Shown: positions 11,168 to 19,813 of the stretch, piece after piece
Layout of the letters: the number at the start of each line of letters is the position of its first letter
Position numbering within the stretch: the first letter of the stretch is position 1
Assembly (NCBI GenBank): GCA_031290985.1
Contig: JARLJW010000107.1
Location: 1-64,000, forward strand
Source of the DNA: Verrucomicrobiia bacterium
Lineage (GTDB): Bacteria > Verrucomicrobiota > Verrucomicrobiia > Limisphaerales > UBA11358
Direction: 5' to 3'
DNA: 64,000 nucleotides
The notes under the pieces: generated by a model
What the model was told of the DNA's origin: nothing
Databases searched by the model: none
Seen by the model: only the letters and a program-made list of their open reading frames with translations
Program-made: the position numbers and the translations under genes

Positions 11168-11436
11168 GCGTTACTTGTAACAGACCGCCGGAGCCGGCGG
11201 TCATTCAAAAAATCACTGTTGGCGGAAAGGATTTTGATGTTGGGAAACGGTTGGATTCGTGAAAAGTTAGTGGGACGACCGTCCTCATCCCGGCCTTCTC
11301 CTCCAGGAGAAGGGGAAACGTTTCCTGCCTCTTTGGGAATGCAAGCCGTGGGTGGTTGAACGGTTTTCTCCGCCGGCTACTGGCGTACGGCCACCAAGCC
11401 CGGCTCTACAGCAGGCAAGGATGTCTGCTAACACAT
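11168..11436. other. Spacer with repeat fragments
   Basis: No gene seen. It holds a CCTTCTCC-type GC hairpin near 11293-11320 and the segment 'actggcgtacggccacca' at 11380-11397, which recurs at 15118-15135. It is followed by 'cccggctctacagcaggca', a member of the dispersed AGGATG hairpin family. Confidence 0.5.
11410..11429 (+). repeat. Dispersed AGGATG hairpin (family R3), copy 1
   Basis: Arms AGCAGGCA and TGTCTGCT around a short loop (one G-T pair). Preceded by 'cccggctcta', as are the copies at 23765 and 42783. Confidence 0.6.
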
Positions 11437-12078
11437 TCAGGCGTGGCGGCGGCGGAAGAGCAGGCATCCGGCCAGGCCGCCCAGTCCAGACAAGGCGAGG
11501 GTGGAGGGTTCGGGCACGGGGCCGATGGTCAGGTTTACGGTCAACGTGGGAGAGTATGCTGCATCCACCGATTGATAGGTTCCGGGGTTGAAGCTGGAGT
11601 AATCAACTGGAATCAGTACGGATTGGGTGCCGGGCTGGTAGACGTAATTTATGTCTGAACCGGGCACGGGAACCGGCGTGGCGGCGAGCGCAAACGTGTC
11701 ATTGTTGGCACCCGAGGCGTTAAAGGTTTCGAATCCATAAATGGGCGCGTAAATATCGCCTCCCAACACGAGGAAAAGGCTGCCGTCAGGTGTCGGGATG
11801 GATTGCAGCGTGCCGCTGGCCACGTAGGAATCATTATAGATACCAGGGGCATCGAGGGACACGATCACAGGTGTATCGTTGATGTGGATGCGCGGTTGAA
11901 GGTTGAGCAGGAATTCCCCCGGGGTCGTATTAAAACTGCCGGTGACGTTCCAGGTGACCAGCGAATTGCCGCCGCCGGCATCCGAGATGAAGTAGTTCCA
12001 AGTGGATTGCGCGGTCGCCGTGATCGCGGTGGCCAGCAGGAAGAGGGCGCAGGCAAATTTGGCGGGATTTGAATTCAT
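11437..12078 (-). CDS. PEP-CTERM sorting domain protein
   Basis: 213 residues with an N-terminal signal peptide ('FACALFLLATAITATAQ') and a classic C-terminal sorting tail: 'VPEPSTLALSGLGGLAG' followed by a short hydrophobic run and 'FRRRHA'. PEP-CTERM proteins are exported and then cleaved by exosortase, usually in organisms that make exopolysaccharide. The middle is a Thr/Asn/Gly-rich beta protein of unknown function. No exosortase is encoded in this window. It is transcribed away from the DnaK-like gene across a 163-base spacer. Confidence 0.85.
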   Translation of the reverse strand: MNSNPAKFACALFLLATAITATAQSTWNYFISDAGGGNSLVTWNVTGSFNTTPGEFLLNLQPRIHINDTPVIVSLDAPGIYNDSYVASGTLQSIPTPDGSLFLVLGGDIYAPIYGFETFNASGANNDTFALAATPVPVPGSDINYVYQPGTQSVLIPVDYSSFNPGTYQSVDAAYSPTLTVNLTIGPVPEPSTLALSGLGGLAGCLLFRRRHA

Positions 12079-12241
12079 GGGTTCGATTTAATGCCGCCCG
12101 TGGCGGTGATCTTAACGCAGGCAACTTATCAAAGACCGTGGGCCAGACAAGGTCGCCGCGCAGCGCGGTTCACTATTAAGGCTATCTTGTTCAAATCATC
12201 ATGTTCAAAGGCCGTAATTCGTGGTTCAATCTGCGCCGCAC

Positions 12242-14185
12242 ATGAGCAAAATTGTCGGCATAGACTTGGGCACCACGAACTCACTCGTCGCCACGGTGGA
12301 TTCGGGGATTCCGCTGGTCATCGCGGATGCGCAGGGCCGGCGGCTGACGCCGTCGGTCGTGCATTTTGCGTCCGCCACGGCTGAGGCGATGGTCGGGCAC
12401 GAGGCCAACCGCGTGCGGCTGGTCAAGCCGGCGGAGACAGTCTATTCGGTGAAGCGGTTCATGGGACGGCGCGGGGCGGATGTCACCTCCGAGGAAATGC
12501 TGGTGACGTATCCCGTCAAAAACGACGGCGGCGCGGTGGCCATTCCGATCCATGGCAAAAATTTTTCGCCGGAGGAAATCTCCGCGGAGGTGCTGAAAAA
12601 ATTGAAGCGGGATGCGGAGGATTATTTTGGCGAACCGGTGACGCGCGCGGTCATCACCGTGCCGGCGTATTTCAACGATGCGCAGCGCAACGCCACCAAA
12701 CGCGCGGGCGAACTGGCGGGTTTCACGGTGGAACGCATCGTCAACGAACCGACGGCAGCCGCGCTGGCGTACGGCCTGGACAAGCTGAAGGAGAAATCCA
12801 AAATCGCGGTGTATGACCTGGGCGGCGGGACGTTTGACCTTTCGATTTTGGAATTGAACAAGGGCGTTTTTCAGGTGCTGTCCACGAACGGCAATACGCG
12901 GCTGGGCGGGGATGACCTGGACCGGCGCATCATTGATTTTCTGGTCGAGAAGATCGGCGATAATTTGAAAGGTCTGGGGGTGGATGGAAAGTTAGAGCCT
13001 CCTCACGTCGGCTCCTACAATAAAATGGGGGCGCTATCGCGCATCCGCGAATCGGCGGAGGCGGCGAAGATAACATTGTCTTCCGAAAACGAGGCGGAGA
13101 TCGCGCTGCCGTTCCTGATGCCGGAGTTTTCGTTCAGCTACCAGCTCACGCGGGCAGAGCTGGAAAATCTGACGCGCGACATCATCGGCCGGACGCGGCC
13201 GCACTGCCTCCGCGCGCTGGCGGATGCCAAACTCGCGGCGAAGGACCTGGACCAGGTGATCCTCGTGGGCGGCCAGACGCGGATGCCGCTGGTGCGGAAA
13301 TTTGTGGGCGAACTTTTTGGCTGCGCGGAGTTTGAGGAGACGCGCGGCAGCCTGCGTTTGGGCACGGAGCATCATAAGGCCGCCGGGCCGCAGTTGAACA
13401 CCTCGCAGAACCCCGACGAGGCGGTGGCGCTGGGCGCGGCGATCCAGGCGGAGATTTTATCCGGCGGATTCAAAAACGTTTTGCTGCTGGATGTCACGCC
13501 GTTGTCGCTGGGGCTCGAGACGTTCGGCGGGCTGATGAATGTGCTGATCCCGCGCAACTCGACGATCCCGGTGAAGGCGGGGGAGATGTTCACGACGGCG
13601 ATGGACAACCAGCGTTCGATGCTCATCCATGTATTGCAGGGCGAACGCGAGCGGGCGAAGGACAACTGGAGCCTCGGCAAATTCACCCTGGAGTTTGAGG
13701 CCGCGCCGCGCGGTGTGCCGCGGGTGGGCGTGCAGTTTGAGATCGATGCGAACGGCATCCTGCATGTGCTGGCGCGGGACACGCGCACGGGCAGGGAAAA
13801 AATCGTGGAGATGAAATCAGCGGTGGATGTGGCGGACGCGGCGGTGCAGCAGATGGTGGAGGAATCGGTGGAGCACGCCTTCGAAGATCTGGCGGTGCGG
13901 CGGTGGGTTGAAGCGAAGCTGAAGGCGAACGAGGCGCTGGCGGCGACGAAAAATGCGCTGGCGAGCTGCGCGGGGGAGCTGGAAAAAGACTACACCGAAC
14001 AGGTGGCCGCCGCCGCGCAGGCGGTGGCGGCGGCGCTGGCCACGGAAGCTGCGGACGGGGCCGGCGACCTGAAGCGGCTGCAAGCCGCCGTGGCGGCGCT
14101 GGACGAGATTACGAAGCCGCTGGCCGATTTCCTGATGGACAAGGCGATGGAAGCGATGCTGCGGAAGCGCGGACTGATTCAGTGA
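12242..14185 (+). CDS. Hsp70/DnaK-family chaperone paralogue
   Basis: About 647 residues. The ATPase domain is complete: 'GIDLGTTNSLVATV' (phosphate 1), 'VPAYFNDAQRNATKRAGELA', 'NEPTAAALAYGLD', 'YDLGGGTFDLSIL' (phosphate 2) and 'LVGGQTRMPLV' (adenosine). The substrate domain begins at 'LLDVTPLSLGLETFGG'. The lid is shorter and Ala/Glu-rich, and the protein ends 'MLRKRGLIQ' without the disordered DnaK tail. No grpE or dnaJ is adjacent, so I read it as a secondary Hsp70 rather than the housekeeping DnaK. The ATG at 12242 puts 'MSKIVGIDLG' at the terminus; an ATG seven codons upstream is in frame but less likely. Confidence 0.85.
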   Translation: MSKIVGIDLGTTNSLVATVDSGIPLVIADAQGRRLTPSVVHFASATAEAMVGHEANRVRLVKPAETVYSVKRFMGRRGADVTSEEMLVTYPVKNDGGAVAIPIHGKNFSPEEISAEVLKKLKRDAEDYFGEPVTRAVITVPAYFNDAQRNATKRAGELAGFTVERIVNEPTAAALAYGLDKLKEKSKIAVYDLGGGTFDLSILELNKGVFQVLSTNGNTRLGGDDLDRRIIDFLVEKIGDNLKGLGVDGKLEPPHVGSYNKMGALSRIRESAEAAKITLSSENEAEIALPFLMPEFSFSYQLTRAELENLTRDIIGRTRPHCLRALADAKLAAKDLDQVILVGGQTRMPLVRKFVGELFGCAEFEETRGSLRLGTEHHKAAGPQLNTSQNPDEAVALGAAIQAEILSGGFKNVLLLDVTPLSLGLETFGGLMNVLIPRNSTIPVKAGEMFTTAMDNQRSMLIHVLQGERERAKDNWSLGKFTLEFEAAPRGVPRVGVQFEIDANGILHVLARDTRTGREKIVEMKSAVDVADAAVQQMVEESVEHAFEDLAVRRWVEAKLKANEALAATKNALASCAGELEKDYTEQVAAAAQAVAAALATEAADGAGDLKRLQAAVAALDEITKPLADFLMDKAMEAMLRKRGLIQ

Positions 14186-14313
14186 GTGCCACCGGGTGGC
14201 CGGTTGAACAGCCAAAGCAGCGCCACCACGATGACAATCATGATGGAGCCGAAGAAAAAAGTTAAAAACCGAATCTGCTTTTGATGCGCCGACGGACGCC
14301 GTTTGTGACCCAT
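14179..14313 (-). CDS. Small single-pass membrane protein (44 residues)
   Basis: A short gene read from an ATG at 14313. A basic N terminus ('MGHKRRPSAHQKQIRF') precedes one strong membrane helix ('LTFFFGSIMIVIVVALLWLF') and a short tail 'NRPPGGTH'; this is the positive-inside layout of a real membrane peptide. It starts 15 bases after the stop of the DUF554 gene on the same strand, and its last seven bases overlap the 3' end of the convergent dnaK-like gene. Function unknown. No clear Shine-Dalgarno site, which is usual in this window. Confidence 0.5.
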   Translation of the reverse strand: MGHKRRPSAHQKQIRFLTFFFGSIMIVIVVALLWLFNRPPGGTH

Positions 14314-14328
14314 GCCGCGAAAAGTAGT

Positions 14329-15063
14329 TCACCCAAGCCAAAACTTCAAGAGCGGGGCGAGAAAAATTGCCGGGAGATAACTATTTAGCTCAACCTTGCG
14401 GATTTCCAAGATGACCAGGGTGATCATGCAGGTGATGAATCCGGTGGCGAGATTGATGGCGGAAGTGAGGCTGTGGGCGTCCAGCCACGGTTTCAACCCG
14501 AGATGCAGGGTGTAGGCCAGGCCGTTGAGGAACAGGAATACGGGGATGGCGGACAACGCCGCCGGCCAGCGGAACAGTTTCACGAAGGTCACCATCGCGA
14601 GCCCGTCCATGACGCCTTTGAGCAGGAGCAGATAGAAATAACCAAGCGGGCCATCGGCCAGGCCGTCGGCCACGGCCCCGAGGATGCCGAGGGGTGCCGC
14701 GCAGAATAAAATCGTGGCGGACAGGAAGCCGTCCACGGGCCGGCCCGGGGGATTCTTCTGGGCGGCGTGGAGGAAGCCGGCGGCATGGTGGCCGATGCGG
14801 TTGGAGAGCTTTTGCAGGCGCAGAAGGCGGCCCAGCCAGTTGCCCAGCACGACGGCGACGATGGCGATCAATAGCTGCCGCAGGCCGGCCATGAACGGGC
14901 CGTGGAGGTTTTCGTAGATCAGCCGCAGGCCGTAGAGCGCGGTGAACAGGCCGAGGACGGACTTGAAAAACTGCTGGGCGCGCGCGGAGATGGGCGTGGT
15001 CCCGGCGAGCCCGAAGAGCGCGCCGACAAAAATGCCCAGGGCGTTGAGATAAGCACCGTACAC
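14329..15063 (-). CDS. DUF554 family integral membrane protein
   Basis: About 244 residues, the usual length of DUF554 proteins, with six to seven hydrophobic segments. The family start 'xxGTxxNALxIxxGxxxG' is seen as 'VYGAYLNALGIFVGALFGLA', so I place the start at the GTG at 15063. An ATG at 15135 is in frame but lies in the repeated segment 'actggcgtacggccacca' and would add an atypical polar leader. Later segments include 'SATILFCAAPLGILGAVADG' and 'YFYLLLLKGVMDGLAMV'. The molecular function of DUF554 (YdfK-like) is unknown. It is upstream of the 44-residue membrane protein. Confidence 0.8.
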   Translation of the reverse strand: MYGAYLNALGIFVGALFGLAGTTPISARAQQFFKSVLGLFTALYGLRLIYENLHGPFMAGLRQLLIAIVAVVLGNWLGRLLRLQKLSNRIGHHAAGFLHAAQKNPPGRPVDGFLSATILFCAAPLGILGAVADGLADGPLGYFYLLLLKGVMDGLAMVTFVKLFRWPAALSAIPVFLFLNGLAYTLHLGLKPWLDAHSLTSAINLATGFITCMITLVILEIRKVELNSYLPAIFLAPLLKFWLG

Positions 15064-15405
15064 GGGGTGATTGTGGCGCGGGAGAGGGGCGAGGTAAATG
15101 ATGAAACCCGAATGGTACTGGCGTACGGCCACCATGGCCTAAATAAGCTCCAAGGACCAACATCCAAGCTCCAGAGAAATTCCAACTTCCAAATTCTATA
15201 GCAGTTTTTGGCAAGAGGGGCAGAGGCTGGGCGCGTCACTTCTGGGTGCCGTCGCGGTGAACCAGTACGCGTTCGTTAGCAATCGCGGCGGGCAGAGGAC
15301 TGCCCGCCCTACCTGCCGCTGTGCCAATATTGAGTTTAACTGCTATCAACACCGATATGGGGCAATTGAGGAAGAGGAAGATCTGCATCGAAAAGCGGTC
15401 AGGGC
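15064..15405. other. Repeat-bearing spacer
   Basis: No gene seen. It contains a copy of the segment 'actggcgtacggccacca' (15118-15135), a 'ctccaaggaccaacatcc'-type repeat (15148-15198) related to one inside the gene at 23893, and a perfect hairpin at 15287-15308 (listed separately). Confidence 0.5.
15287..15313 (+). repeat. Hairpin repeat ending CCCTACC (family R4-like)
   Basis: Perfect 9-base arms GGCGGGCAG and CTGCCCGCC around AGGA, followed by CTACC. The tail resembles the GACGCGCCCTACC repeats at 26838 and 52708. Confidence 0.55.
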
Positions 15406-15852
15406 TCAGGCGGGGGATAGAAAGGCGAAGGCGGGGAGGTTACGCAGGAGGGTGAAGACCAGGGCGATGATCAGCAGCACCCACAAAGTTCTGCCTGGGA
15501 AGAAATCTGCGGCGGGATGGCCCCGGGATTTTTTGGCGGCGAGCCAGAGGCCGCGCGCGAGCAGGGCGGGGAGGGCGAGGACGAGCAGGGCGTTGTCGCG
15601 CAGCGCGGTGGGGAGGTCGCCGTGCAGGAGGGCGTAGAGCGCGCGGGTCATGCCGCAGCCGGGACAGTTCAAGCCGGTGAGGCGGTGGAACTGGCACACG
15701 GGATAAAAGCCGTGTGTAGCGGGGTTGAAAAAAAACACGAGGGTGCCGATGATGACGGCGAGGGCGCCGAGCACAAGGGCGGCGAACCGCAGGCCGGAAC
15801 TGGCGGGGTTGGCGGGGCTGGCGCGCGGAATTTTTGGCGGCGCGGCGGTCAT
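15406..15852 (-). CDS. DUF2752 domain membrane protein
   Basis: 148 residues. The family signature is clear: 'FYPVCQFHRLTGLNCPGCGM' followed by 'TRALYALLHGDLPTALRDNA', a Cys-rich turn between membrane helices. Helices are seen at about residues 20-42, 85-105 and 122-142. The role of DUF2752 is unknown; the conserved CPGCG suggests metal or redox chemistry but this is not shown. It starts four bases after the GYF/DUF4190 gene stop on the same strand, so the two are likely co-transcribed with lpxA upstream. Confidence 0.8.
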   Translation of the reverse strand: MTAAPPKIPRASPANPASSGLRFAALVLGALAVIIGTLVFFFNPATHGFYPVCQFHRLTGLNCPGCGMTRALYALLHGDLPTALRDNALLVLALPALLARGLWLAAKKSRGHPAADFFPGRTLWVLLIIALVFTLLRNLPAFAFLSPA

Positions 15853-15856
15853 TTAC

Positions 15857-16387
15857 TTAGTTTCCGAAGTTGCCGAAATGCGTCTGAAATTGCGACGGGT
15901 TGTTGAGCAGCCCCAGGAGGGTCAGGGCGAGGCTCCAAGCGAGGTTGGTGGCGCTCAGCACGAGGCCGGCAATGGCGAAGCCGCGACCGGCGAGCGGTTC
16001 GGTTCGCGCATTGATCTGCACGAGGGCGATGATGGAGAAGGTGAGGCCGAGGATGTCAAAGGGCACGCAGCAGCCGCAAAAGGTCCAGCCGAGCAGGCCG
16101 CAGACGAAGCCCCACACCGCGAGCGAGCTGTTCCGGGCCGGGGCGGCGGGGACGGCGGGGGCACCGGCGGCAAAGCCAGATTTCGGCGGCGTGATGGTGG
16201 GCGGGGTGGTGTCGGGAAATTCGGCGGCGAATTCCGGCAGGAGGCCGAGAAAGGTCCAGTCGGTGGAGCCCTGGACGAAGACGGGCGTGCGGCTTTCGAC
16301 GCGGGATTGCTTGATCCACTGGCGGAGCTGGTCGGCACCGATGGGGCCGTAGCTTTTGCCGTCGTTGCCGATGATGGTGTAGTTCAT
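15857..16387 (-). CDS. GYF_2 and DUF4190 domain membrane protein
   Basis: 176 residues. Residues 1-50 are a GYF_2-type domain ('YTIIGNDGKSYGPIGADQLR', 'VFVQGSTDWTFLGLL'), a small protein-binding module. A Pro/Ala linker follows, then a DUF4190-like pair of membrane helices: 'LAVWGFVCGLLGWTFCGCC', 'ILGLTFSIIALVQI', and 'GFAIAGLVLSATNLAWSLAL'. Such proteins are common in Verrucomicrobia and Planctomycetes but have no assigned function. It begins three bases after the lpxA stop on the same strand. Confidence 0.8.
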   Translation of the reverse strand: MNYTIIGNDGKSYGPIGADQLRQWIKQSRVESRTPVFVQGSTDWTFLGLLPEFAAEFPDTTPPTITPPKSGFAAGAPAVPAAPARNSSLAVWGFVCGLLGWTFCGCCVPFDILGLTFSIIALVQINARTEPLAGRGFAIAGLVLSATNLAWSLALTLLGLLNNPSQFQTHFGNFGN

Positions 16388-16390
16388 GGT

Positions 16391-17188
16391 TCAGTCCTCC
16401 TCAAGCATGGGGTGCTTGCCGGGATCGGAGCAGACGCCGCGTTTGGCGGCGGCGATGAAATCGAGGAAGACCTTGACGGCGGGGCCGGTGAACTGGCCCT
16501 TGGCCTCGACGAGGGCGGGGCGGAGGTTCCTGCCGCTGCGGAACAAAAATTTATAGAGCTTGCGGAGTTCGAGCCGTTCTTCCGGTGGGATATTGGCGCG
16601 GCGGAGGCCAACGGTGTTCAGGCCGGAAAGCGTGTTGAGGCCGTTATGGGCCATGGTGAACGGCGGAACATCCTGGCTGATGGCGGAGCCGCCCTGCAGC
16701 ATGGCGAGCGTGCCGATGCGGCAGAACTGGTGGACGACGCAGTTGCCGGAGATGAAGGCGCGGTCCTGCACCTCGACGTGCCCGGCGAGCAGCGTGCCGT
16801 TGGCGAGGATGACGTGGTTGCCGATCCGGCAGTTGTGCGCGATGTGCGCGTTGCTCATGATGAAATTATTGGAGCCGATGGTCGTCTCCTCATCCGGCTT
16901 GGTGGAGCGATGGACGGTGGTGTGTTCGCGGAAAACGTTGTTGTCGCCGATGCGCAGGCGGGTGGGGACGTCCTTGTATTTCAGGTCCTGCGGGGCGTCG
17001 CCGATGACGCTGGCGGCATGGAACCGGTTGCCCGCGCCGATCTTGGTGACGCCGGTGATGTAGACGTAGGGGCCGAGAATGCAGCCCGCGCCGAGTTCCA
17101 CATCGGCATCGATGACGGCGTAGGGCCCGATCTGGATGCCGGCACCCAGCCGGGCTTTGGGATGAATAATGGCGGTTGGATGAATCAT
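16391..17188 (-). CDS. lpxA: Acyl-ACP--UDP-N-acetylglucosamine O-acyltransferase
   Basis: 265 residues, the normal LpxA length. The first about 190 residues are a left-handed beta helix of hexapeptide repeats ('IHPTAIIHPKARLGAGIQIG', 'NVFREHTTVHRS', 'ILANGTLLAGHVEVQDRAFI'). The catalytic His lies in 'NAHIAHNCRIGNHV'. The C-terminal helical part ('NTVGLRRANIPPEERLELRK') is typical. LpxA starts lipid A synthesis in the cytoplasm, so the cell has an LPS-bearing outer membrane. It stands alone here, without lpxD, fabZ or lpxB. Confidence 0.92.
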   Translation of the reverse strand: MIHPTAIIHPKARLGAGIQIGPYAVIDADVELGAGCILGPYVYITGVTKIGAGNRFHAASVIGDAPQDLKYKDVPTRLRIGDNNVFREHTTVHRSTKPDEETTIGSNNFIMSNAHIAHNCRIGNHVILANGTLLAGHVEVQDRAFISGNCVVHQFCRIGTLAMLQGGSAISQDVPPFTMAHNGLNTLSGLNTVGLRRANIPPEERLELRKLYKFLFRSGRNLRPALVEAKGQFTGPAVKVFLDFIAAAKRGVCSDPGKHPMLEED

Positions 17189-17448
17189 CGCGACGGCACA
17201 GGTTCACACAGTCAAGCGGGAATTAAAACTGATTTTTTCAAGGGGGGTGTCTCCGCCTAAAAATGACCATGGGCCGCCCATAAACAATTAAACAACCTTA
17301 TTACCTGGCGGCGGGCGGGCTGCCGGGGCGTGGCCTGACAAGGCCTCTCGCGCTCCCACCGGAGCGCGGCCAGGCTGCAAGCCAGTCGCAGCACCGTGAA
17401 AAGTCAAAACCGCCTGCAAATTTACTGGCGGCGCTCCGGCCAGACGTG

Positions 17449-17479
17449 CTGCGGCTGGTCTCCGACACAGCCGCGCTCC
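17449..17479 (+). repeat. Dispersed repeat R2, copy 1
   Basis: Reads CTGCGGCTGGTCTCCGAC then ACAGCCGCGCTCC. A closely matching copy is at 21976-22006. Confidence 0.6.
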
Positions 17480-17590
17480 GGGGCAGGGATATGCCGATGC
17501 CGGGGGCGGATGCTGACACGGGCACCGATAGGCAGTGCGGAGCGCCGATCTCCGATCAGGCGCGTTTACGGGCGTATTTTCGAACTTGCC

Positions 17591-17610
17591 GGGTCGGAGA
17601 CCGGCGCTCC
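17591..17610 (+). repeat. Dispersed repeat R2, copy 2
   Basis: GGGTCGGAGACCGGCGCTCC. Nineteen of these bases recur at 42052-42070 inside folC. Confidence 0.65.
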
Positions 17611-17654
17611 GGGGCGGTAAGGCGCCGGACGCCGGTTTTGGGTGAATTTGCAAA

Positions 17655-17683
17655 TTGACCCGTTCCCTGCGGATTGCTAGGCT
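17655..17683 (+). promoter_or_regulatory. Probable ilvN promoter
   Basis: TTGACC at 17655-17660, a 17-base spacer, then TAGGCT at 17678-17683. The -35 matches consensus at five of six positions; the -10 is weaker. A start near 17690 would leave a leader of about 30 bases before the ilvN ATG at 17721. Confidence 0.4.
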
Positions 17684-17720
17684 TTTCATCCGTTTCGAAA
17701 CAATTTATCCGAACGGTTTT

Positions 17721-18194
17721 ATGCGACATACCATCTCAGTCCTGGTCGAGAACAAGTTCGGCGTGCTCACGCGCGTGACCGGCCTCTTCAGCGGGCGCGG
17801 CTACAACATCGACACCCTCAACGTCGGCCCCACGCAGGACCCCAAGCTGTCGCGCATGACCATCGTCACGCACGGCGACGAGGCGACCGTGGAACAGATC
17901 GTCAAGCAGCTCAACAAGCTGCCGAACGTGCTCAAGGTGCATGATTTGAGCGCGGGCGAAGCGGTGGACCGCGAACTGGTGCTGGTGAAGGTCGCGGTGG
18001 ATTCCAAGTCGCGCGCCGAGGTGATGCAGATCACGGATATTTTCCGCGCGAAGATCGTGGACGTGCAGCCCAGGACGTTGACGGTGGAGATCACCGGCAG
18101 CGAGGCGAAGGTGGAGAAGTTTCTCGACCTGATGAATTCGTTCGGCGTGCAGGAGATCACGCGCACCGGGCAGGTGGCCCTGCCGCGCAAGTAA
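17721..18194 (+). CDS. ilvN: Acetolactate synthase small (regulatory) subunit
   Basis: 157 residues, the usual length for the short IlvN/IlvH form. The N-terminal ACT domain is clear: '[20 protein letters not shown]', '[14 protein letters not shown]', '[12 protein letters not shown]'. The C-terminal half ('[20 protein letters not shown]', '[20 protein letters not shown]') is the second conserved region. It binds branched-chain amino acids to control acetolactate synthase. The ATG at 17721 matches the family start; the frame opens at 17655 only because the promoter is untranslated. ilvC follows 37 bases downstream. No ilvB is in the window, so the catalytic subunit is encoded elsewhere. Confidence 0.92.
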   Translation: MRHTISVLVENKFGVLTRVTGLFSGRGYNIDTLNVGPTQDPKLSRMTIVTHGDEATVEQIVKQLNKLPNVLKVHDLSAGEAVDRELVLVKVAVDSKSRAEVMQITDIFRAKIVDVQPRTLTVEITGSEAKVEKFLDLMNSFGVQEITRTGQVALPRK

Positions 18195-18231
18195 CGACCC
18201 GTTTGCTTCCAACCAAAACCACAAACCATTT

Positions 18232-19254
18232 ATGTCCAAAGTCTACACTGACAAAGACGCCGACCTCGGCGTGTTCAAGAACAAAACGCTGGCGATCCTC
18301 GGCTTCGGCTCGCAGGGCCACGCGCACGCGCTCAACCTCAAGGACAGCGGCCTCAAGGTCATCATCGGCCTGTACGAAGGCAGCAAGTCCATTCCGGTCG
18401 CGAAGGAAAAAGGTTTCAAGGTTGTCACCACCGCGGAAGCGGTGAAGCTGGCGGACGTCATCATGGTCGCGCTGCCGGACACCAAGCAGGCCGCGGCGTA
18501 CAAGAAAGACATCGAGCCGAACCTGACCAAGGGCAAGACGCTCGTGTTCAGCCACGGTTTCTCCATCCATTTCAAGACGATCGTTCCGCCGAAGAACGTG
18601 AACGTCATCATGGTCGCGCCGAAGGGCCCCGGCCACACGGTCCGCCGCCAGTACACGGAAGGCAAGGGCGTGCCGTCGCTGATCGCCGTTTACCAGAACC
18701 CCGGCAAGGACGCGAAGAAGATCGCGCTGGCCTGGGCGAAGGGCATTGGCGGCACGCGCGCGGGCGTCATTGAAACCGATTTCAAGGAAGAGACCGAGAC
18801 CGACTTGTTCGGCGAACAGACCGTCCTCTGCGGCGGCGCGAGCGCGCTGGTGCAGGCCGGGTTTGAAGTGCTCGTCGAGGCCGGTTACTCGCCGGAGATG
18901 GCGTACTTCGAATGCCTGCATGAATTGAAGCTGATCGCGGATTTGATGAACGAATCCGGCATCAGCGGCATGCGCTTCTCGATCTCGGAAACCGCCAAGT
19001 GGGGCGACGTGAGCGTCGGCCCGAAGATCATTGATGCCAGCGTGAAGAAACGCATGGCGGCGGCGTTGAAGGACATCCAATCCGGCAAGTTCGCGAAGAA
19101 CTGGATCGCAGAATACAAGGGCGGCTACAAGCGTTACAACGCGCTGCTCAAGAAGGGCGAGAAGCATCCGATTGAAAAGACCGGTGCCAAGCTCCGCGCG
19201 ATGATGCCGTGGATGAAGAAGCACTCCATCAAGGGCGCGCAGGCGGCTTATTGA
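18232..19254 (+). CDS. ilvC: Ketol-acid reductoisomerase
   Basis: 340 residues, class I length. The NADP-binding motif '[20 protein letters not shown]' opens the protein, followed by '[13 protein letters not shown]', the metal and substrate region '[15 protein letters not shown]', and the knotted C-terminal domain with '[20 protein letters not shown]', '[20 protein letters not shown]' and '[10 protein letters not shown]'. It performs the second step of valine, leucine and isoleucine synthesis. Co-transcribed with ilvN and closed by a strong terminator 40 bases downstream. Confidence 0.95.
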   Translation: MSKVYTDKDADLGVFKNKTLAILGFGSQGHAHALNLKDSGLKVIIGLYEGSKSIPVAKEKGFKVVTTAEAVKLADVIMVALPDTKQAAAYKKDIEPNLTKGKTLVFSHGFSIHFKTIVPPKNVNVIMVAPKGPGHTVRRQYTEGKGVPSLIAVYQNPGKDAKKIALAWAKGIGGTRAGVIETDFKEETETDLFGEQTVLCGGASALVQAGFEVLVEAGYSPEMAYFECLHELKLIADLMNESGISGMRFSISETAKWGDVSVGPKIIDASVKKRMAAALKDIQSGKFAKNWIAEYKGGYKRYNALLKKGEKHPIEKTGAKLRAMMPWMKKHSIKGAQAAY

Positions 19255-19293
19255 TATACGATATCGGATTTACGATATACGATTTTAGCACGA

Positions 19294-19326
19294 AGGCCGC
19301 CGGGCAATCCGGCGGTCTTTTTTATT
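19294..19326 (+). terminator. Rho-independent terminator after ilvC
   Basis: Stem GGCCGCCGG / CCGGCGGTC with loop GCAAT-like bases (one G-T pair), followed by TTTTTTATTTT. Just upstream, 'gatatacgatatcgg' and 'acgatatacgat' form a short direct repeat. Confidence 0.8.
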
Positions 19327-19337
19327 TTACAAGAAAT

Positions 19338-19510
19338 TTAACCACGGATGGACACAGATAAACACGGATAAAAACCGGGGATGGACAAAACCAAGCGGAA
19401 GGCGAAAAGGGAAAATCGAAACATTCAACATTCGACATTCAACGTCCAATGTCGAAGGGCCAGCATTTTGTAAACCGCATGGACAACTACAGATAAACAC
19501 GGATGGGGGG
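19338..19510 (+). repeat. Cluster of short dispersed repeats
   Basis: Contains 'ccacggatggacacag' plus 'ataaacacggat' at 19342-19370 and a second 'agataaacacggatg' at 19492-19506. Between them 'acattcaacattcgac' and 'attcaacgtccaatg' (19423-19452) match a stretch inside the DUF3486-like gene at 22386-22418. No gene seen here. Confidence 0.45.
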
Positions 19511-19534
19511 CAAAAAATTTGGGGACTTTTTGCA

Positions 19535-19813
19535 TCAGCGCCAGTGCAGGCAGGCCCAGATTTCGGCGGCGAAGGGGATGAGGGCGAGGGCGTACTTGAA
19601 TTTGAAAGTCCACTTGGCGGTTTTGTGGCGGAAGAGGTTCATGCCCAGCAGGCCGCCCGGCCAGCCGCCCACGGCACCGAGCAGGACGAGAACTGATTCC
19701 GGCACGCGGTTGCCGGAGCGCGAGGCGCGCCATTTGTCGTAGCCGAAGGTCAGGAAGGCGATTGCGCTCCAGGCGGTGAACCAAGTGAGGGCGAAGGAAT
19801 CGGAGATTTTCAA
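19535..19813 (-). CDS. DUF1294 family small membrane protein
   Basis: 92 residues. The family pattern is clear: a first helix ('FTAWSAIAFLTFGYDKWRAS'), the conserved 'YDKxxA' motif, 'RVPESVLVLLGAVGGWPGGL', then 'GMNLFRHKTAKWTFKFKYAL' and a last helix. DUF1294 proteins are inner-membrane proteins of unknown function. The start is a TTG at 19813, because no in-frame ATG precedes the first conserved helix. Transcribed toward ilvC. Confidence 0.8.
   Translation of the reverse strand: MKISDSFALTWFTAWSAIAFLTFGYDKWRASRSGNRVPESVLVLLGAVGGWPGGLLGMNLFRHKTAKWTFKFKYALALIPFAAEIWACLHWR

Larger units (their letters stand above)
17189..17654. other. Spacer with R2-family repeats
   Basis: About 466 bases with no convincing gene. 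It contains a palindromic 'gctcccaccggagc' near 17354 and two clear copies of the GGAGACCGGCGCTCC-type repeat (listed separately). The ilvN promoter begins at its right end. Confidence 0.5.

Noticed and set aside
17288-17689. Minus-strand frame of 133 codons upstream of ilvN
   Set aside because: Made of R2-type repeats and Pro/Ala-rich nonsense, and it would overlap the ilvN promoter.
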